Of a stretch of 64,000 nucleotides of DNA, positions 8,512-16,343 are shown one piece after another. How positions within the stretch are numbered: position 1 is the stretch's first letter; every line of letters starts with the position of its first letter. Origin of the DNA: Myxococcus stipitatus (lineage in GTDB: Bacteria; Myxococcota; Myxococcia; Myxococcales; Myxococcaceae); contig NZ_CP147913.1 in NCBI RefSeq assembly GCF_037414475.1, positions 1,240,001 through 1,304,000 of the forward strand, given 5' to 3'. A model generated the notes under the pieces. The model did no database searches and was not told the DNA's origin. It was given only the letters and a program-made list of their open reading frames with translations. The translations under genes were made by a program, and so were the position numbers.

Positions 8512-9039
8512 ATGCCAGATCCCGTCAGAGACACGCTCCTGGGGCAACTCGACATCGCCTGGGCGCTCACGCGCTACCACCTGGACGGCTTGAGCACGGA
8601 GGACTGCCTGCGGCGTCCGGCCCGGGTCGGCTTGCACGTGGAGCAAGGTGCCGACGGCCGCTGGCGCGCGCAGTGGCCGGAGCACGAGGGCTACGACCTG
8701 GGCCCCGCGAGCATCGCCTGGCTGACGTGGCACATGGGGTTCTGGTGGTCCATGGTGGAGAACCATTCGTTCGGCGACGCCTCCTTGCAGCGAGAGGACG
8801 TGACGTGGCCCGGCACCGCCGACGAGGTGCGCGCCTGGGTCACCCGGCTGCACGACACCTGGCGCGCCTCCGTCGAGAAGCTCACCGACGAGGACCTGCG
8901 CGCAAGCGAGCGCACCCGCTGGCCCCTCCAGGGCAAGCCCTTTGGCGACATCGTCGCCTGGGTCAACGTGGAGCTGATGAAGAACGCGGCCGAGCTGGGC
9001 TATGCGCGCTTCGTCCTAGCGGTTTCCCCTGCGCCATAG
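8512..9039 (+). CDS. DinB-fold family protein
   Basis: The 175-residue protein looks like a DinB four-helix bundle: DTLLGQLDIAWALTRYHLDGLSTEDC near the start, a SIAWLTWHMGFWWSMVEN helix, a DEVRAWVTRLHDTW helix and a C-terminal WVNVELMKNAAELGYARF helix. DinB-fold proteins are often metal-binding, thiol-dependent enzymes, but individual functions are mostly unknown. Candidate metal histidines include the H of TWHMG. No good ribosome-binding site is seen before ATG 8512. It is transcribed divergently from the helicase. Confidence 0.7.
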   Translation: MPDPVRDTLLGQLDIAWALTRYHLDGLSTEDCLRRPARVGLHVEQGADGRWRAQWPEHEGYDLGPASIAWLTWHMGFWWSMVENHSFGDASLQREDVTWPGTADEVRAWVTRLHDTWRASVEKLTDEDLRASERTRWPLQGKPFGDIVAWVNVELMKNAAELGYARFVLAVSPAP

Positions 9040-9057
9040 ACAACCCAATACAATCGC

Positions 9058-9080
9058 AACTCGGATTACCCACCCGAGTT
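9058..9080. promoter_or_regulatory. Short inverted repeat upstream of the FG-GAP protein
   Basis: Perfect 7-bp arms AACTCGG (9058-9064) and CCGAGTT (9074-9080) enclose 9 nt, in an unusually AT-rich stretch. It could end the DinB-like gene or be an operator for 9175. No clear -10/-35 was recognised. Confidence 0.3.
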
Positions 9081-9174
9081 CAATTCTGACTCACTTGAAG
9101 GGCTCCTCGGCGCGCCTCTATAGCCTGACTCGCGGGACGTCTCTTCCGCGAAACCAGTTACTTGAGGGGCGCGC

Positions 9175-12054
9175 ATGAAAGACCATTCCAGACCGACGTG
9201 GGCAAGGCAATGCAGACAGGGGGCCCGGCTGTCCGCCGTGGGATGGCTGGCGCTGGCCGCCGGGGGTGAGACGGCGCTCGCCTCGACTCCCGAAAGCGCG
9301 GCCCCGCTGGAATCCCTGGCGTCGCTCGCGCAGGTCCCCCTGAATCACTGCCAGGTGCAGCCGCCCTTCGAGCCCAACTTCGAGCCCGAGCTCGAGTGGG
9401 CCTGGAGCTCCAGCTCCGTCATGCCCTCGCACGTGCAGGTCATGATGACGCCCATCGTCGTGGAGGTGAACGGCGACGGTGTCCCGGATGTTGTCTTCAG
9501 CAGCTTCGCGGGCTCCAACTACACCACCGATGGCGTGCTGCGCGCCGTGAGCGGCGCGAATGGCGCGGAGCTGTGGACCGTGACGGACCCGGCGCTGCGC
9601 GTCCGAGGCGCCGCGAGCGTGGGCGCCGCGGACATCGACGGCGATGGCCTGGTGGAGATCTGTGCCATCCCCGAGAGCGGCCAGGGCCTGCTCTGCTTCG
9701 AGAACACCGGCGCCTTCAAGTTCCGCGCGACGGCTTCCCAGAACAACTGGGGCGGCCCCTCGTTCGCGGACCTGGACGGCAACGGCACGGTGGAGATCCT
9801 CAACGGCCCCTCCGTCTTCAGCAACACCGGCGCGCTGCGATGGACCGGCGCGGATATCGCGAGTGGCCCGGTGGGCCCCATCTCGTTCGCGGCGGACATC
9901 GACGGGGACGGACTCCAGGAGGTCGTCAACGGCCGCTCCATCTACCGCCACAACGGCGTGCCCATGTGCCGCAACACCACCATCGGCAATGGCCTGTCGG
10001 GCGTGGGCAACTTCGACGCGGACACCCGCGGCGAGGTCGTGGTGGTCAGCGGAGGTGTCGTGTCGTTGATGGATGACGACTGCACGCTCCTGTGGTCCCG
10101 GCCCATCCCCGGCGGCGGCAGCGGAGGCGCGCCGAACATCGCCGACTTCGACGCCGACGGGCAGGCGGAGATTGGCGTGGCGGGCGCAAGCCAGTACGCC
10201 GTGTTCGAGGCCGACGGCACCCTCAAGTGGTCCAGCCCCACGCAGGACCAGAGCTCCAACGTCACCGGCTCCTCCACCTTCGACTTCGAGGGCGACGGCC
10301 GCGCGGAGGTCGTCTACGCGGACGAGGTCCGCCTGCGCATCTACGACGGCGCCACGGGCACGGTGCGCTTCAGCGTCCCGCACTCGTCGGGCACGACGTA
10401 TGAGAACCCCGTCATCGTCGACGTGGATGGAGACGACAACGCGGAGATTGTCATCGCGTCCAACAACTACTCCAACCCGGCCGCCGCCACGGGCATCCGC
10501 GTGTTCCGCGACCGCAAGGATGGCTGGGTGAACACGCGGCGCATCTGGAACCAGCACGCGTACTCCGTCACGAACGTCAACGACAACGGCACCATCCCCG
10601 CCAATCCCGTCGCCAACTGGCGCACCCCGGGCCTCAACACCTTCCGCGCCAACAGCCAGGGCACCGGCACCACCAGCCCCTACGCCGCCGCGGACGTGAC
10701 GGTGACGGACGTCACCTCCGCCTGCGACCCGGTGACGGGCACGCTGACGCTGTCCGCGCGAGTGAACAACCAGGGAGATGCCGCCACCTCCGCGGGCCTG
10801 CGCGTGGCCTTCTATCAGGGCAACCCCACCGCGGGCGGAACCCTGCTGGGCGTGGGCGTGCTGCCCACCGTGCTCCCCGCGGGCATGCAGGCGGTGGTGA
10901 CCTACTCCCGCACCAATATCTTCGGAGGCCAGGCGGAGGTCTTCGCCCGGGCGGATGACGACGGCACCGGCACCGGCCGGGAGACGGAGTGCATCGAGAC
11001 CAACAACGCAGGAAGCGCCGTGGTGAACCTGACCTGCTACAACAACCTGCCGCCCGTCGCCCTCTGCCAGAACGTGACGGTCAACGCGAGCGCCACCACC
11101 TGCGGCGCGCCCGCGAGCATCGACAATGGCAGCCACGACCCGGACCAGCGGCCCGGCCCGTTCACCGTGTCGCAGTCGCCCGCCGGCCCCTTCAGCGTGG
11201 GCATGCACACTGTCACGCTCACCGCCAACGACGGACAGGCCACCGACACCTGCTCGGCCACCGTCACCGTGGTGGACGTGACGCCGCCGGTCATCGCCTG
11301 CCCCGCGGAGCGGATTGTCGACGCCACCGGCCCCGACGGCGCCTTTGTCACGCCCGCCCCCGCGACGGTCTCCGATGCGTGCGGCGCCCAGGTCAGCGGC
11401 CCCGCGGCGCGCGTCTATCCTCTGGGCACCACCTCCGTGACGTACACCGCCACGGACGCGGCGGGCCTCAGCGCCTCCTGCACCACCGCCATCCACGTGG
11501 TGAACCGCACGCGGACGCCGCCCAGCCTCATCATGTGCGACGTGCCTCGCTACACGTCGGCCGCGCAGGTGAAGGCCTGCGGCTGGGCCACCGCCAGCCC
11601 GGGCGGCGCGCCCATCAGCGTGGTGCTGCTGTCCATCAACGGAGGCGCCCCCATCCGCCTCACGCCGGACGCCGGCGGCGGACACGTCATCGAGTGGCTG
11701 ACGCTTTCGGAGGGGCACTACACCCTCACGCTCACCGTCATCGCCACCGACGGCGCCATCGCCACCCAGAGCCGGCAGGTGACGGTGGACCGCACGCCGC
11801 CGCTCCTGCGCGCCGTGGGCCCCAACCCCAATCAGCCGCAGCCCCGGACGGTGGACATCCTCACGGAAGTGACGGACCTCACGCCGGTGCAGGTCGTCGC
11901 CAACTGGGTCAACACCACCAGCGTGGGCGCGGGGACGAACGTCGCCACCAACCGGGTGACCTTCTCCAGCGCCGGCAACCACCTGGTGCTCATCCGGGCG
12001 ACGGACGCGGCGGGTAACACCGCCGAGCAGACGCTCCAGTTCATCGTGCAGTAG
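9175..12054 (+). CDS. Secreted FG-GAP/VCBS repeat protein with CARDB and HYR domains
   Basis: The 959-residue secreted protein has a signal peptide with an Arg-rich n-region (cleavage near ALAS, ~37). Residues ~75-440 carry many DxDGDG-type calcium-binding loops (VNGDGVPDVVF, DIDGDGLVEI, DLDGNGTVEI, DVDGDDNAEI) typical of FG-GAP/VCBS beta-propellers. A CARDB-like adhesion domain follows (~515-620), then HYR/Ig-like domains (PPVALCQNVTVNAS; VTPPVIACPAERIVDATGPDG) and a last Ig-like domain with VDRTPP. It is likely an adhesive or cell-surface protein. No enzymatic motif is visible. It stands alone and converges on the J-domain gene. Confidence 0.85.
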   Translation: MKDHSRPTWARQCRQGARLSAVGWLALAAGGETALASTPESAAPLESLASLAQVPLNHCQVQPPFEPNFEPELEWAWSSSSVMPSHVQVMMTPIVVEVNGDGVPDVVFSSFAGSNYTTDGVLRAVSGANGAELWTVTDPALRVRGAASVGAADIDGDGLVEICAIPESGQGLLCFENTGAFKFRATASQNNWGGPSFADLDGNGTVEILNGPSVFSNTGALRWTGADIASGPVGPISFAADIDGDGLQEVVNGRSIYRHNGVPMCRNTTIGNGLSGVGNFDADTRGEVVVVSGGVVSLMDDDCTLLWSRPIPGGGSGGAPNIADFDADGQAEIGVAGASQYAVFEADGTLKWSSPTQDQSSNVTGSSTFDFEGDGRAEVVYADEVRLRIYDGATGTVRFSVPHSSGTTYENPVIVDVDGDDNAEIVIASNNYSNPAAATGIRVFRDRKDGWVNTRRIWNQHAYSVTNVNDNGTIPANPVANWRTPGLNTFRANSQGTGTTSPYAAADVTVTDVTSACDPVTGTLTLSARVNNQGDAATSAGLRVAFYQGNPTAGGTLLGVGVLPTVLPAGMQAVVTYSRTNIFGGQAEVFARADDDGTGTGRETECIETNNAGSAVVNLTCYNNLPPVALCQNVTVNASATTCGAPASIDNGSHDPDQRPGPFTVSQSPAGPFSVGMHTVTLTANDGQATDTCSATVTVVDVTPPVIACPAERIVDATGPDGAFVTPAPATVSDACGAQVSGPAARVYPLGTTSVTYTATDAAGLSASCTTAIHVVNRTRTPPSLIMCDVPRYTSAAQVKACGWATASPGGAPISVVLLSINGGAPIRLTPDAGGGHVIEWLTLSEGHYTLTLTVIATDGAIATQSRQVTVDRTPPLLRAVGPNPNQPQPRTVDILTEVTDLTPVQVVANWVNTTSVGAGTNVATNRVTFSSAGNHLVLIRATDAAGNTAEQTLQFIVQ

Positions 12055-12066
12055 GCGTGTATCCCA

Positions 12067-12103
12067 GGGTGCCTCCGTGGGCTCGGCCCGCCACGGAGCA
12101 CCC
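12067..12103. terminator. Hairpin between convergent genes
   Basis: GGGTGC and TCCGTGG (12067-12080, with one unpaired C) pair with CCACGGA and GCACCC (12091-12103) around a 10-nt loop. It separates the FG-GAP gene from the J-domain gene. Confidence 0.6.
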
Positions 12104-12121
12104 GCGGTTCCACGCCGGGCC

Positions 12122-13249
12122 TCAGCGGCCGGGCCGCGCCTGCCTCCGCACCGTCTCCCACGCCTCGATGATGCGGCGGGTCTCTTCTTGCGCCAGGGCC
12201 TGGAGCTTGGGCCCCAGCGCCGCCACCTTGTCGGGGTGGTACTGCGCCACCAGCGCCAGATAGGCCCGCTTCACCTCGGCCAAGGGCGTCCCGGGTGAGA
12301 CACCGAGCACGTCCCACGGGGACTGCGGCCCCGCCGAGGGCGGCGCGTCCGGCTCCGACGGCGCGTCCTCCTCCTCCTCATCCCCGGTGTCTTCCGCCTC
12401 TGGCGCGGCGCTTCGTGGCGCGGCCTCATGGGCCGGCGGGGCAGCCCCTGCTCCACATTCCGAGCACACCATCCGCTCCTGGGGGGCCCCCGCCTCCGAC
12501 GGGAGGGCCTGGACCTCACAGCAATCCCCACACACGATGTGGCGGCATTGCTCACACCGCGCCGCGGAGCCCGCGTGCTCCAGCGCCAGGCCACACCGGG
12601 GACACTCGTCGGGGAGCGGCGCCTCCTCGCCACAACGCACGCAGAACGCCCAGGACCTGTCGAGCGAGGACTCACACTCCACGCACTTGAGCTCCCGAGC
12701 ATGGGGCCAGTGCTTCTCCTCACCGCACCAGGGACAGAACGGCATCAACCACGCCAGGCGCCCGGCGCAATCGCCCGCGTCACACGCGAAGTCCAACCTG
12801 TACCCACGGGCGACCTCTTGTGGCGCGTTGTCCTCGTCGAACGACTCGCCGCACGCCCAGCAACAATTGAACGAACGATGGGACGGCGCGCCACACGCCT
12901 CGCACGAGGGATTGCCGTGCTCACTCTTCCATGCGACCTCGTCGCCGCATGTGGGGCAGAATCCCATACACGGTGTCACAGCCGTGTGAAGACATTCCGC
13001 GCGCGCGGCCCGCCTGGCGCGCTGACGTTGTCCCGGAGGCGCGACGAAGCCCGGCGTCACACCCCGCTCGGTCAAGGTCTCCCACACGCAGGAGCGGCAC
13101 ATGGGCCCCTTCCCGTCCACGCCCCGGGCGCTCCAACACGCCTCACACACCGCGTCGCCACACACCTCGCAGCGTCCCGCCAGGCGCCGGCTCCCAAAGC
13201 CCAGGAGCCCTGATGTCAGAGTCTCCATGCAGCATGGACAGGCTCGCAT
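12122..13249 (-). CDS. Zinc-ribbon protein with C-terminal J domain
   Basis: The 375-residue cytoplasmic protein has roughly ten CxxC pairs in its first ~270 residues (CPCCMETL, CEVCGDAVCEAC, CPTCGDEV, CEACGAP, CWACGE, CPWCGEE, CVRCGEE, CPRCGLA, CSECGAG), suggesting a string of zinc ribbons. An acidic/proline-rich linker (~280-315) follows. The C-terminus is a J domain (SPWDVLGVSPGTPLAEVKRAYL, with YHPDKV). The HPD tripeptide needed to stimulate DnaK is intact. The zinc part probably binds a client, so this is likely a specialised Hsp70 co-chaperone. ATG 13249 follows AAGGAAG; the frame upstream to 13354 is probably non-coding. Confidence 0.8.
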   Translation of the reverse strand: MRACPCCMETLTSGLLGFGSRRLAGRCEVCGDAVCEACWSARGVDGKGPMCRSCVWETLTERGVTPGFVAPPGQRQRARRAARAECLHTAVTPCMGFCPTCGDEVAWKSEHGNPSCEACGAPSHRSFNCCWACGESFDEDNAPQEVARGYRLDFACDAGDCAGRLAWLMPFCPWCGEEKHWPHARELKCVECESSLDRSWAFCVRCGEEAPLPDECPRCGLALEHAGSAARCEQCRHIVCGDCCEVQALPSEAGAPQERMVCSECGAGAAPPAHEAAPRSAAPEAEDTGDEEEEDAPSEPDAPPSAGPQSPWDVLGVSPGTPLAEVKRAYLALVAQYHPDKVAALGPKLQALAQEETRRIIEAWETVRRQARPGR

Positions 13250-13441
13250 GCACTTCCTTCGCCGGTGGGGCTCCGTGGCGCGGAGCCCATGGGTGAAGCC
13301 CCCGGCATGCCTGAGTCCAACGAAGAGGTCCAGAAAGCAATCCTCTCCCCTCACGCAAAGCCGAGGAGACTTGGATTGTCAGCAACCCATGCGAATGATG
13401 TATCAAGTGTCATCACTCGCCGTGCCCTTGAGGAGTCCTCG

Positions 13442-14464
13442 ATGCGTCGTATCGGTTCAGCCCTACTATCCGTGAGCCTGCTGGTTGGCTGTGGCCCCAC
13501 CGGCGAAGCCCCTCCTCCCTCGGATTCTCCCGAGAGCCAGAGCGCCCCCCTGACGACGACGGACGTGGACGTCGCCCCCGAGTGCCAGGGCATTCTCACC
13601 TTCGTCAACACGGCCTCGTTCGCGACGCTGGACGCGTATCTTCCCAGCAACGCCGTCGCCAACCTCATCTCGCGCCGCACCACGGCGCCCTTCACGACGC
13701 TGGCCCAGGTCTCCGCCGTCAGCCTGGTGGGCGAGTACCGGCTGACGCAAATCGAAGGCGGCGCGCGGGCGCAGGGCTTCATCGGCCCCAGCTGTGCCGG
13801 CATCTTCGACGAGCTGGCGGTATCCACCGACGACGCCGCGGCCATCGTCTCCTTCGTGAATACGGCGAGCACCCAGGCGATGTACGCCGTCCTCGACCAC
13901 GCGTGGAACGGCGCGACCAGCCTCATCAACCTGCGCCCCTTCACGTCCGTGCAGGCCATCTCCAACGCGGCGGGCATCGGCAAGGCGAGCCTGCGCAACC
14001 TCCGCAACACCGCCACCATGGGCTACTCCATTGAAGCCCTGGGCGCCGCCATCAACGCCCTGCCCGAGGATGACTGGAAGGTGGAGTTCGACTTCGACTT
14101 CGACGAGGTCGACGTGATGTGGAGCTCGGCGGGTGATGAGCGCATCAACTCCGCCACCTGCTTTGGCATCGACCCCAGCACCTTCCCCTACTCCTGGTGG
14201 GCCAACCGCCCGACGCTGGGCGACGCCACCGAGGTCCGCAACTACGTCACCAGCGCCGTCAGCGCCGCCAATCGCAATCACCAGGTCGAGAATGAAATCG
14301 TCACCGAGGGCCTCGCCGACCTCGAGACTCACATCGTCGGCCGCACCTTCAAGGGCTGCCATCTGAGCTTCGAGCGCGGCCCGTGGGCCGGCGTCCAGGT
14401 CTCCTTCTTCGTCGACACCGCGTCTGGCTTCCGCGTGCTGACGCGGCGCCACTGGGTGGAGTGA
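13442..14464 (+). CDS. Lipoprotein with tandem helix-hairpin-helix modules
   Basis: The 340-residue protein starts with a lipoprotein signal (MRRIGSALLSVSLLVGC, Cys ~17). Two related segments (~43-100 and ~125-185) follow the ComEA-like pattern: ILTFVNTASFATLDAYL...LISRRTTAPFTTLAQVSAV and IVSFVNTASTQAMYAVL...LINLRPFTSVQAISNAAGIG. Such helix-hairpin-helix units usually bind DNA, which is unusual for an envelope lipoprotein. The C-terminal half (~200-340), with EFDFDFDEVDVMW and paired cysteines, is not recognised. ATG 13442 has TTGAGGAG upstream. A 15-bp hairpin follows the stop. Confidence 0.65.
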   Translation: MRRIGSALLSVSLLVGCGPTGEAPPPSDSPESQSAPLTTTDVDVAPECQGILTFVNTASFATLDAYLPSNAVANLISRRTTAPFTTLAQVSAVSLVGEYRLTQIEGGARAQGFIGPSCAGIFDELAVSTDDAAAIVSFVNTASTQAMYAVLDHAWNGATSLINLRPFTSVQAISNAAGIGKASLRNLRNTATMGYSIEALGAAINALPEDDWKVEFDFDFDEVDVMWSSAGDERINSATCFGIDPSTFPYSWWANRPTLGDATEVRNYVTSAVSAANRNHQVENEIVTEGLADLETHIVGRTFKGCHLSFERGPWAGVQVSFFVDTASGFRVLTRRHWVE

Positions 14465-14470
14465 TTCACC

Positions 14471-14509
14471 CAGACACCCCGGGCCCCTTCTGCCGGCCCG
14501 GGGTGTCTG
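14471..14509 (+). terminator. Hairpin terminator after the HhH lipoprotein
   Basis: A perfect 15-bp stem (14471-14485 with 14495-14509) closes a 9-nt loop just after the stop codon at 14464. Confidence 0.75.
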
Positions 14510-14592
14510 CCCGGCATTCACACACCCGTGAATTGCCCACGGCCCGGCGACGACCTAGGCTCCCGGTCTTCACCGCCTACCAAGGAAAAGCC

Positions 14593-16251
14593 GTGAGCCT
14601 CCTCCCCCGAGCCTTCGTCGCGGTAGCGCTCGCTCTTTGTGCCACCGCGCCCGCGCTGGCCTCCGAGCCCCCTCCAGAGTTCGGCACCGATTGGGACGAC
14701 CCGCGCACCGCGCTCCCCGTCGTGGAGCGGCCTGGGAGTGCCTCGTGCACGGTGAAGATTGTCGACGAGAAGTTCGACGACTTCACGCCCTACACCAGCA
14801 CCTTCACGCCGCCCGCGGACTGTCCGGGCCCCTGGAACAAGGTCGTGCTGCGCATGGAGGGCAAGGTCCGGGGCGTCCAGTATGACCGGCTGGGCCACAT
14901 GGAGGTGGGCGGCGTCACGCTCTTCAAGACGTCCACGCCGGAGCCCTCGCGCGATGGCATCACCTGGTCCGTGGAGAAGGATGTCACGGCGTATTCGCCG
15001 GTGCTGAGCCAGACGCAGCCGGTCTGGATGTTGATTGGCAATGTGGTCAATGACACGTACACGGGGGTGCTGGACGTCCAGGTGTACCTAACGTTCTACC
15101 CGGCGCAGGGCCGCTGGATTCCGCCCGCGTCCACGCCGAGCGACGTGTTGCCCCTGACGAATCCGCGCCGCGAGGGCAGCGCGCTGGTGGGCGAGGTGAC
15201 GGTGCCGGCGAACACCTCGCGGCTCGTCGCCGAGGTCTATGCCACGGGCTCCGGCGGAGGGTGCGAGGAGTTCTGGTACCTCACCGCTCCGGCCTCCGTG
15301 CCCTACTCCTGCCCCGCGGATGCAGGTCCGTACCGCGAGGTGCAGATTGAAGTGGATGGCAAGGTGGCCGGCATCGCCATGCCCTTCCCGCATGTCTATA
15401 CGGGCGGCTGGGCCAATCCCTTTCTCTGGTATGTGCTTCCGGCGCCGCGTGCGTTCGACGTGCGGCCCATCCGCTATGAGCTCACCCCGTTCGTGGGTCT
15501 GCTCACCGACGGCAAGCCCCACCAGGTCCGGGTGCGCGTGCTGGGCGTGCCCGAGGGACGTCCTGGCTGGGACCTGCCCACCAACATCCTCGCCTGGAGG
15601 GACGCCCGCTCGGCGCGCGTCACGGGCGGGCTGATTCAACACCAGCTCGGGACGTTGACCAACGACTCGGCCTACTCCCTTGTGGAGGGATGGCACCAGG
15701 TGGACACACAGGGCGCGCACCAGCTTCGCGTGACGGGTTACGTGAAGACCTCGCGCGGCTGGGAGCTCACGAGCGTGGAGCAGAAGGTGTCCAACTCGAG
15801 CATGCACCGCTGGCTGGGTGACATGGAGAACCCGGACGAGCTCGTCGCGACCTGGAAGGACACCAGCACCATCAGCGTCGCCGGGCGCGGCGTGTTCCCG
15901 GAGGTGAGCCACTCCGACAAGCGCTTCGTGCTCGACGGCCGCATCGACGTGTCCGACGCGAACCGGCTCACGACGACGCTCACCATGAACGACGCGGAGG
16001 AGGCGCTCTCCTTCCAGGGGCTCCACACGCTGGCGCACCACGAGATGAGCGACCTCTACACGGGTGAGGCGGGCTACAACCTGGGGGTGCCCCGGCCTCA
16101 GCGCAACGCGGTGGGCACGTCCACCCACCGCTATCGCCTGACCGGACATCCCGCGGGCTGCTACGACCGGAGCATCTCCACCCGGAACGGCTTCGTCACC
16201 GAGGACGTCCAGCACTGCGGCACGGCGGCGGTGTCACCCGAGCCGCGCTGA
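14593..16251 (+). CDS. Secreted PNGase A-type peptide N-glycanase
   Basis: The 552-residue protein has a Sec signal peptide (LLPRAFVAVALALCATAPALAS). The body matches the peptide-N4-(N-acetyl-beta-glucosaminyl)asparagine amidase A family of plants and fungi: CPGPWNKVVLRMEGKVRGVQ, DRLGHMEVGGVTLFKTSTPEP and DGITWSVEKDVTAYSPVL reproduce the signature block (~75-150). PNGase A releases N-glycans from glycopeptides, which would suit digestion of eukaryotic prey or host glycoprotein. Start is GTG 14593 after AAGGAAAAG; a longer open frame runs back to 14383 through the previous gene and is rejected. It converges on an esterase lipoprotein gene. Confidence 0.85.
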   Translation: MSLLPRAFVAVALALCATAPALASEPPPEFGTDWDDPRTALPVVERPGSASCTVKIVDEKFDDFTPYTSTFTPPADCPGPWNKVVLRMEGKVRGVQYDRLGHMEVGGVTLFKTSTPEPSRDGITWSVEKDVTAYSPVLSQTQPVWMLIGNVVNDTYTGVLDVQVYLTFYPAQGRWIPPASTPSDVLPLTNPRREGSALVGEVTVPANTSRLVAEVYATGSGGGCEEFWYLTAPASVPYSCPADAGPYREVQIEVDGKVAGIAMPFPHVYTGGWANPFLWYVLPAPRAFDVRPIRYELTPFVGLLTDGKPHQVRVRVLGVPEGRPGWDLPTNILAWRDARSARVTGGLIQHQLGTLTNDSAYSLVEGWHQVDTQGAHQLRVTGYVKTSRGWELTSVEQKVSNSSMHRWLGDMENPDELVATWKDTSTISVAGRGVFPEVSHSDKRFVLDGRIDVSDANRLTTTLTMNDAEEALSFQGLHTLAHHEMSDLYTGEAGYNLGVPRPQRNAVGTSTHRYRLTGHPAGCYDRSISTRNGFVTEDVQHCGTAAVSPEPR

Positions 16252-16293
16252 ATCCCTCCTCGCCAGCCTTGGCGGCTGACGCCCCGCGGAGGT

Positions 16294-16332
16294 GGTGAGC
16301 AGGGACCTGATACCCACCAGGCCCTGCTCACC
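16294..16332. terminator. Hairpin between PNGase A and esterase lipoprotein 1
   Basis: GGTGAGCAGGG (16294-16304) pairs with CCCTGCTCACC (16322-16332); an inner CCTG/CAGG extends the stem. The core GAGCAGGG/CCCTGCTC is shared with the terminator of the paralogue downstream (18149-18179). Confidence 0.7.
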
Positions 16333-16343
16333 GTCATCGGCCC

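Noticed and set aside
9118..11982. A 954-codon open frame on the minus strand opposite the FG-GAP protein.
   Set aside because: Its translation is Ala/Gly/Arg/His/Val-rich and repetitive without domains, while the plus strand has a signal peptide and recognisable domains. Such mirror frames are routine in GC-rich DNA.
13371..13405. A fourth copy of the esterase promoter element (TTGGATT with TGATGTATCA) before the HhH lipoprotein.
   Set aside because: The TGTATCA box is present, but the distance to the upstream box is about 31 rather than 26 nt and the first box is incomplete, so it is probably chance.
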